A stretch of DNA of 64,000 bases from Schistosoma mansoni (taxonomy: Eukaryota; Platyhelminthes; Trematoda; Strigeidida; Schistosomatidae). Each line of letters starts with the position of its first letter. Position 1 is the first letter of the stretch. A program made the translations under genes and the position numbers. The DNA lies in NCBI RefSeq assembly GCF_000237925.1, contig NC_031502.1, positions 35,703,299 through 35,767,298 of the forward strand, written 5' to 3'. Below are positions 57,750 through 64,000 of this stretch, in pieces. The notes beneath the pieces were generated by a model. The model was not told the DNA's origin, ran no database searches, and saw only the letters and a program-made list of their open reading frames with translations.

Positions 57750-58823
57750 TACATTTTACATTATCTTCAACTTATTATTTAAAGAATTGTAATTGAGCAT
57801 GTAATAATGTAACCTATTCATCGAAAGATCGTAAATAAAATGCTTAATTGAATGGTTGAACTTAACATCGGAAAACAAAAATGATGAAACTCTCTTCGGA
57901 ATACTGAGTGGAAATCACTGAATCTAATCATGAATTTCATCAGTATGCATATCTACGATTCAAAAACATCACAATCACTTGAAGACATAAAGCTTTAGTA
58001 TTTTTTCTTAACGGTGTGTGAAATCAAAAACCCTAATGATAGTTAAGCTGATTTCCGAACATTTCTGATAGACTTTATGTTATTTTTACAACGACTGATC
58101 AGTGAGCACTGACTAATGCTATGTTTATCTAGTTCTCAGTGTTAGTTGAATTCTGGACATCTAGTTTAAGTAACTGGACATCGCGTGCATTGTTTTAATA
58201 ATGCATCGTTGGAAACAATAAGTATAAAGTGCTGTGCCACGATTTTATCGTAGTTGCAATTTTCACCATGGGCTTTATATAATTCTGAGGGCATTGATGT
58301 CCCTTTTGAGATTCAAACCTGGAGTCCTAGAGGTTATTTCCTACCTAACATATTCGTAGCATGAGCGTGTTCATGAGTTTCGACAACTATTGCTGAAGGC
58401 CTTGTAACACATCCCTGTCATCACACGCTTATGTATTTTGTTTGAATCTTTGGACAGATTATTTATTGTTCTCATCTTTCTATTCGTCTTCTTTCCTAGA
58501 TGTTAGACCTTGCTAATAAAGGACGTTTAACCTTGATTATATTTGATACACGTGTGTTAGCTAGTACGTATTTGCCTGTATACTTATATCTTTATCATTT
58601 TAACCGAGACTGAATCACCTATAACATACTGAGTTAGCCATTTCTACCACTCCAGTTTACATTGCATTTCTGCTGGTCTCATATAGAATGTTTGAAATAT
58701 ATGTTCCTCGAATACTTTCATATTCCAAATCTCATAGCTACATTATTATTGAAGGGATTCATAGATAAAATATCAACGAATTATGTAGCATATGTATTTT
58801 ATTACATCATTCAATCATATTAG
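57750..58823. other. No recognised feature
   Basis: AT-rich. A stretch near 58260-58345 (GGGCATTGATGTCCC, GAGATTCAAACCTGGAG) may be a very old R2 SINE, but is too decayed to call. Confidence 0.35.
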
Positions 58824-58887
58824 GTCGAACTGCGGGTTCATAACCCCTAATAAAATTGAAGCTGAAATTCAAAATATTTTGTCAGAA
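58824..58887 (+). CDS. Possible internal coding exon of unknown gene
   Basis: A 64-base open stretch between ATATTAG and GTAAGC: one base of a split codon, then 21 codons reading SNCGFITPNKIEAEIQNILS and Glu. The other two frames are closed. The GFITPNKI part looks like the second half of an EF loop, but the last loop position is Lys rather than Glu, so it may be a degenerate EF-hand or something else. No neighbouring exon was recognised. Confidence 0.3.
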
Positions 58888-61277
58888 GTAAGCCATAATT
58901 CTAACGCTAAAACCTTTTAATTCCAATCTATTAATTCTTTACATTACAGAATTGAGATAAACACATATTTAGTAGCTGTATATATATTTTTTATCACAAA
59001 TAGGAGATCTCGTTCCATTGACCTGAAGTATAAATAACATTATTTAAACTTTTATTTATAACGACCAAAACCAAATATGTTTTGATTGAAATATTGATTG
59101 TTTTGAAAAGTCATATGATACCGTTTCGTTTTCACAAAACTGATTTAGTTTTTTATTTACATACACAAAATATAAATTAATTACCACAGAAATATTTGTG
59201 ACATTAAAATAAGTCTTCATTTGTAAGTGGAAAAAAAGGTACTTCACTAGTTTGTTCGATATGAAGGTATTTCTTTCTTAGAAATTAATTACCAAACTAC
59301 ATGGTAACAACAAATAAATTGCACCAATAAAAATAGTTGATCATTCAGAGACGCATACACAATCCGCGTTGAAGCTCTTCGTTTATGAAGTTTTTTTAAA
59401 AAGTAAATGCTTTTATTCCTTCAGATTTTTAGCTTAAATCTAACAACTAGTGTACCCGTAGCGCGTATTTTCAAGCATAACATGACAGATCACGTAATTC
59501 TCAGAAAAGTATATTTTATGAATTTAACAGAAGGTAAAAGTTGATACAGCAGAGAAATACAAAATTTTTCAATCATTTCATTTGAGGTCAGCTGATATCC
59601 ACATTCAAAAATGCCATCTAGATTGAAACTGAAGTACTCAGTTTACGTTCAATAAAAGTCATCAAATGCTCATCATATTTGTGTTTAGAAAAAATGTTGT
59701 CTTCATTTATAATTGAGCTTGTTCCTATAAATAACTGTTAACTTCATTTTGCGATGAAATAGGTAACTTTAGAACTATATATATAAATTAAATAATGATG
59801 TTTCAGTCATTAGATCGGACTATGTAACCTGTGATGAACTCAGCTGATTTGTATATGCAAACTAATATTACTAAATAAACCAGCAATTAACAAAACCTAT
59901 AAACGTTCAGATTACAACAAACTTAAGGTATGTTAATAACCTATTAAATCATTTAAAGTGGTGATGCATTGAGCTAAAATAAGAAAATCATAATTTATAA
60001 GTTCATCTTAAGTTAGATCATAAAAATCTACACAGTTAGGTGTACAAATTATGGAGATATCACACTTAGAAATCTAAATATATCAGTAAAACTGACTTAT
60101 TCCAATTTCCAAACAATACATAGGATTAAACTTCATAATACGTACTAAATTATTTCGAGCAATCATTGTAATTTAGTAACCAATTATAGAACGATTTATC
60201 CTACTTTCAACATAACTTTTTGAATGAAGAAAAGTGACACTACTCAAAAAGACTATATGAAATAACTGGAGAATGGTTGAAACAACTAGTTTAAACACTG
60301 AAAGTAGAATAGAGTTGTCACGAATGCCACTGTAGGACACCTACCGAGTGGTTTTAATTAGGAAGTCCCCAACCATGAACATCTAGATCCTGCGTTTGAA
60401 AAAAAATATAACGTATAATCTTCACAAAATCCTTCAACTAATAAGCTAATTGTTAAAATCAAATGATCACCACAACTCACTCACCAAGTACCACTACCAC
60501 ATTACTACTGATTAAGACTAACTGAAATATCTGAACCATCGTGCAAACAACTATTCCAAACATAAAATAGTGAAATACATTCTTTTTAGGTATCTATAAA
60601 TTACAGTATCACATTCCCTTCAATGTTAATCGTCTGTAATTTAACTTTAACATATTACTGGTCAGTATAAAACATTGAGCTCAAACGACTTTCATTATGC
60701 CAACGTCTTGTATTTAATGAAAATTGGATTTACTTTGATATGACGTGGTCACATACACTTTGATTATCTTTTTGTCATTTGGAATTATTGATTATTCTTC
60801 AATGTGATGTATGTATTGGTCAAAATAATTATGATAGAAGCAACACAGAAGTGAATTTTTCTTCATATTCATACCACTATACAATTTGTTACCAAATTCA
60901 TATCATATTACACATTACGTAATCTTCGGTTCAACAATCAATTTAATTTGTAATTACGCTACTGGTACTTACATGCTACTTTTCCTATATTCGTTTTGAT
61001 TAATAATGTTACAATGTCAATTTATGTTATTCAAGCTAAACTTATATACTAGTTATTTAAATATGAGCAATAGTTTTATTCTGTTCATATCCGTATGTTA
61101 TAATTTTTAATGTTTTGTTTTCCTTAAAATCTGGCAATCCCTTTGAATAATAATTAAAATGTATAACGACAGAAAATGAAGAGAGAGTTTACTGAAAAAA
61201 ATATTCTTTGTTCAGTTCATAACATCTTTATTGGCAATATATCAGAAAAAGAAATGACAATGGTAAATGTTTATTAT
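58888..61277. other. No recognised feature
   Basis: AT-rich. No exon, repeat shared within the window or RNA gene recognised. A weak R2-like trace at about 60320-60400. Confidence 0.4.
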
Positions 61278-61708
61278 TAGAAGGGGGTTTTGTGAAGATT
61301 TTAGCAATTTAACAGTTGAATTCATGAGTTGATTAAAGCTAGACCACCATGGAAAACCCAAAAGCACTGGACGGTCATTTTGTCCTCGTGTGAAACTCCT
61401 CAGCAGCGCGCATCCACCATGCCGAATGAACGCTTAACCTCTAGACCACTGACCCGGCATCCAACGGTGTCAATGTCTAACTTCAACCGATCCACAAAAT
61501 TGAGCGACACATTCACCATTGTCTTCAGTGAGTTACCATCTAACAACACACCTAGTTGAACTCCACTGATCACGGCTTGTCACTAAACTCCAGGATCATG
61601 GATGCTCACTGCTGAGCAGTCCCATACTATGACGAAACGGCCGTCCGGTGCTTTCAAGTTTTCCATGGTGGTCTAGCTTCAATTGACTCATGAATTCAAC
61701 TATTAAAT
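61278..61708. mobile_element. R2 SINE unit with inverted hammerhead ends
   Basis: A minus-strand unit (tail, hammerhead at 61364-61412 with AAAAT in place of GAAAC, tRNA-like A box CCACTGACCCGGCATCC, and the extra body) is closed by a plus-strand hammerhead and tail (61603-61708; CTGAGCA core, G8 changed, GAAAC and GTC kept). The two ends are reverse complements of about 90 bases flanking one complete body. Confidence 0.72.
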
Positions 61709-62099
61709 GGCAAATGAAGCATTTTTAAAATTTCGATATTTAGGTATTAGTTTTTGTAAGTTTCATTAAAAATACTATTGAAATGAATCATTATGTTGTA
61801 CCTATCATTCAACCAAACTTATTTCTCCTGTCATATGGTCGTATAGAAGAAATGGTTACAGAATGTGACAGTTGAGTTTTGGAAAATTTCTACTTCAGCA
61901 AATACATCTGGAGAAGACAAAAAAAATTATATTTAGTCCAGTTCACTTTAAGTGTTCAATGCTAATCACTAACCAATCAGATGTGAAAAAAAACATAAAT
62001 ACGTCAACGTCATCTGAAAGTTATCATATCCATTGATTAATAAAAACGTAATTTTGGCACCTCTTTAAATTCTTGATAATTGGATTTGTTCTCATTTTG

Positions 62100-62290
62100 A
62101 TAGATGAATTCATGAGTTGATCTAAGCTACACCGCCACTGAATACCTGAAAGAACTGGATAGTCATTCCGTCCTGGTATGAGACTCCCCAACAATGTGCA
62201 TCCACAATCCCGCGTGAGGGACTCGAATCCAATACCTTCGGTCTCGTACGCGAATACCTAACCTCTAGATCACTGAGCCGGCACCAATCA
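62100..62290 (-). mobile_element. R2 SINE, minus strand
   Basis: Tail (TTCATGAGTTGATCTAAGCT), decayed hammerhead, B box (GGACTCGAATCC on plus), A box (CTAGATCACTGAGCCGGCA). Confidence 0.65.
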
Positions 62291-62562
62291 TTTCTAATAG
62301 ACAATTTTTTTTCATTTTCTTTGATCAGACTATACAGTCCATTGACGTTCAGACAATTTTTTATGGAAACATGTCTAGACATTATAATTAATAAGGGATA
62401 TATTTTTAAGTATTCATTGTCTTAACAAGTATATGTGTGATCAGATTGTTCGAAATGTATTGCGCTAATATATCATCACATAGTTCTGATAATCTTCGTC
62501 TTCTCATTACATTATCGAAATATTCATTGTCTGTTATTTTCTCTTTGTTAAATGTTGTCAGG

Positions 62563-62616
62563 TAATAATAATAATGATAATAATAATTATTATTATTATT
62601 GTTATTATTATTACTA
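62563..62616. repeat. (TAA)n/(TTA)n near-palindrome
   Basis: A TAA run changes to a TTA run at about 62588, so the two halves are reverse complements and can form a hairpin. Confidence 0.85.
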
Positions 62617-62699
62617 TGTATTCTGAAAATAATTATCACAAAATTCATGCTATTTCACAAGCATGACCAGCTTGATGCTGATAGTGATATTAAATGTAG

Positions 62700-63369
62700 G
62701 GAACAGATATGTGATGTCAGACTGTTTGAAGTGTTATAGCTCAAAAATTGTTTAGGTAGTAAATTTTTCGCTCACATTACAACAGTGAAAGGCATCAGCC
62801 TGGAACTTTTAATAATTTTTAAGTTGATATCCTGTAGATGTATAAACGTTGCATTTTTGGTCATTACCTGTGCCACAACGAATTCATTGTAACTATCTAC
62901 AACTAGAAAAAATAAGATAGAAACAGAGAGCACGGAATAACAGAACTACGATAGGTCAGTCAGGTCTGCCACAATACATATGTCAGGCTACTTTATAATA
63001 TACTGTTCGTGTTAGATATTACTCAAACTATTTAAGGACGATGTTAGTGTGAAGTAAAAACAGGTTGGGAGGTTTACGTATTGGATTCAGTAACAAAAGC
63101 ATTGAATCATTTGAAATTCCTAAAATCTCACTTGGGGAATAAGACACATTTACAGGTGTGAGAATACTTATAGTATTTTCAGTGGAGAAGTAAGCATCAA
63201 TGTGTTATGAATTCAAGCCCGCTTAGTTATCACATGATTTATTTGCCAATCGAAATACGCCTTATCCAATCTTAGCACTGTGCCAAACCAATGACCTTCA
63301 ACCGGTATGAGAAGCCTGGCATCCTTATTGTTCCTTTATCCGCCTACCCCTTGCAGTTGAGCCAATAAC
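62700..63369. other. No recognised feature
   Basis: AT-rich, no exon or repeat recognised. Confidence 0.35.
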
Positions 63370-63700
63370 AGCTTCTGTTATGCGAATCACTTATTTCATG
63401 CATACTTGATTATATAACAGCCAAACAGACCGCATCATACCATAAAATATTATATAACATTTGCACAAGGTCAAATCAGAATGTGGCTGTGAACGTGGGA
63501 GACAGTAATCAACAAACTGAATATAATTTAGGAACAGTAAATTGTATGATAATAATCTATAGGTCGAAATGAAGCTTAAAATAAGATGAATATAGATACA
63601 CACAATCTAAATACTGAATAGTCAAACAATAAGAATATTTATAGAATATTCGTCCATTAATAGATCCCAGAAGTTACCCGTACTTTAATCTTCACTAGGA
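63370..63700. repeat. Dispersed repeat R3, copy 2
   Basis: Same-orientation partner of 2240-2610. Unknown class; possibly the end of a transposon whose body lies outside or is lost. Confidence 0.5.
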
Positions 63701-64000
63701 TATAACACAATGCAACGGACAAAGTATATGGTGATTTTATCTCACGGATAGATTGTGGTGAACTACTCCAGAGTCTGAAACATTTCCTGGTAAATTAGTT
63801 CATATAGAAAGAAGATTTGGAATTCGGTTGTTTCACTAATGACAGAGAGTTACGGATACTGTATCTAGGAGTTTCTGCATATTGAATTACTGCACACGAT
63901 GTAAAAGATAGTTGATTAAGTACTTTGAGGAAAATTATTAGACTCACTTGGATTCGCCTCTTCTATAAAGGATCCGGTCCAAGTTTCTTACATCTGGATT

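Noticed and set aside
62406-62648. 80-codon ORF rich in Asn and Tyr
   Set aside because: Translation of the (TAA)n/(TTA)n simple repeat.
1-64000. CRISPR arrays, operons, ribosome binding sites or bacterial-type promoters
   Set aside because: No regularly spaced short repeats with unique spacers were seen, and the introns and retroelements show a eukaryotic genome.

Overview
The window looks like a flatworm nuclear genome, most likely a blood fluke (Schistosoma). The evidence is strong AT richness, small calcium-binding-protein genes with long introns, RTE/SR2-like LINEs, Penelope-like elements (PLEs) with GIY-YIG endonuclease ORFs, a Gypsy-type LTR element, and many tRNA-derived SINEs that carry a hammerhead ribozyme like the schistosome Sm-alpha family. 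The species cannot be fixed from what I can see.

The host genes are a cluster of four small EF-hand calcium-binding proteins. Gene 1 (minus, 19801 to 4407) is a complete three-exon, 149-residue protein with four EF-hands and an 11.2-kb second intron. Gene 2 (plus, 23015 to 26160) has the matching first and last exons, but no middle exon is visible and the phases do not fit. Gene 3 (plus, 34736 to 39109) and gene 4 (minus, 46480 to 45510) are two-exon, 70-residue, two-EF-hand proteins. All four first exons end at the same place with a phase-0 donor. Genes 1 and 2 are head to head. Genes 3 and 4 are convergent. A possible fifth coding exon of unknown identity lies at 58824-58887.

The rest is introns and intergenic DNA filled with repeats. 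1-15 kb: SINEs, two RTE 3' fragments, a PLE terminal-repeat pair, and (TA)n tracts. 15-26 kb: inverted SINE pairs and a PLE relic in the gene 2 intron. 30-34 kb: two different PLE lineages, apparently nested, with inverted terminal repeats. 36.5-38 kb: a decayed RTE copy in the gene 3 intron. 41.4-44 kb: a doubly deleted Gypsy element with LTR-like ends. 48.8-49.6 kb: a minus-strand RTE fragment. 51.3-51.9 kb: an inverted SINE pair interrupted by exactly 200 N. 53 kb: another PLE relic. 55.1-57.7 kb: the longest RTE copy, with an intact FADD box but many breaks. 57.8-64 kb: sparse, with SINEs and a dispersed repeat also found near 2.3 kb.

The most interesting points are the EF-hand gene family, where two-EF-hand genes seem to end exactly where the four-EF-hand gene has its second splice donor, and the density of hammerhead motifs in two SINE families and PLE ends, often arranged as inverted pairs.
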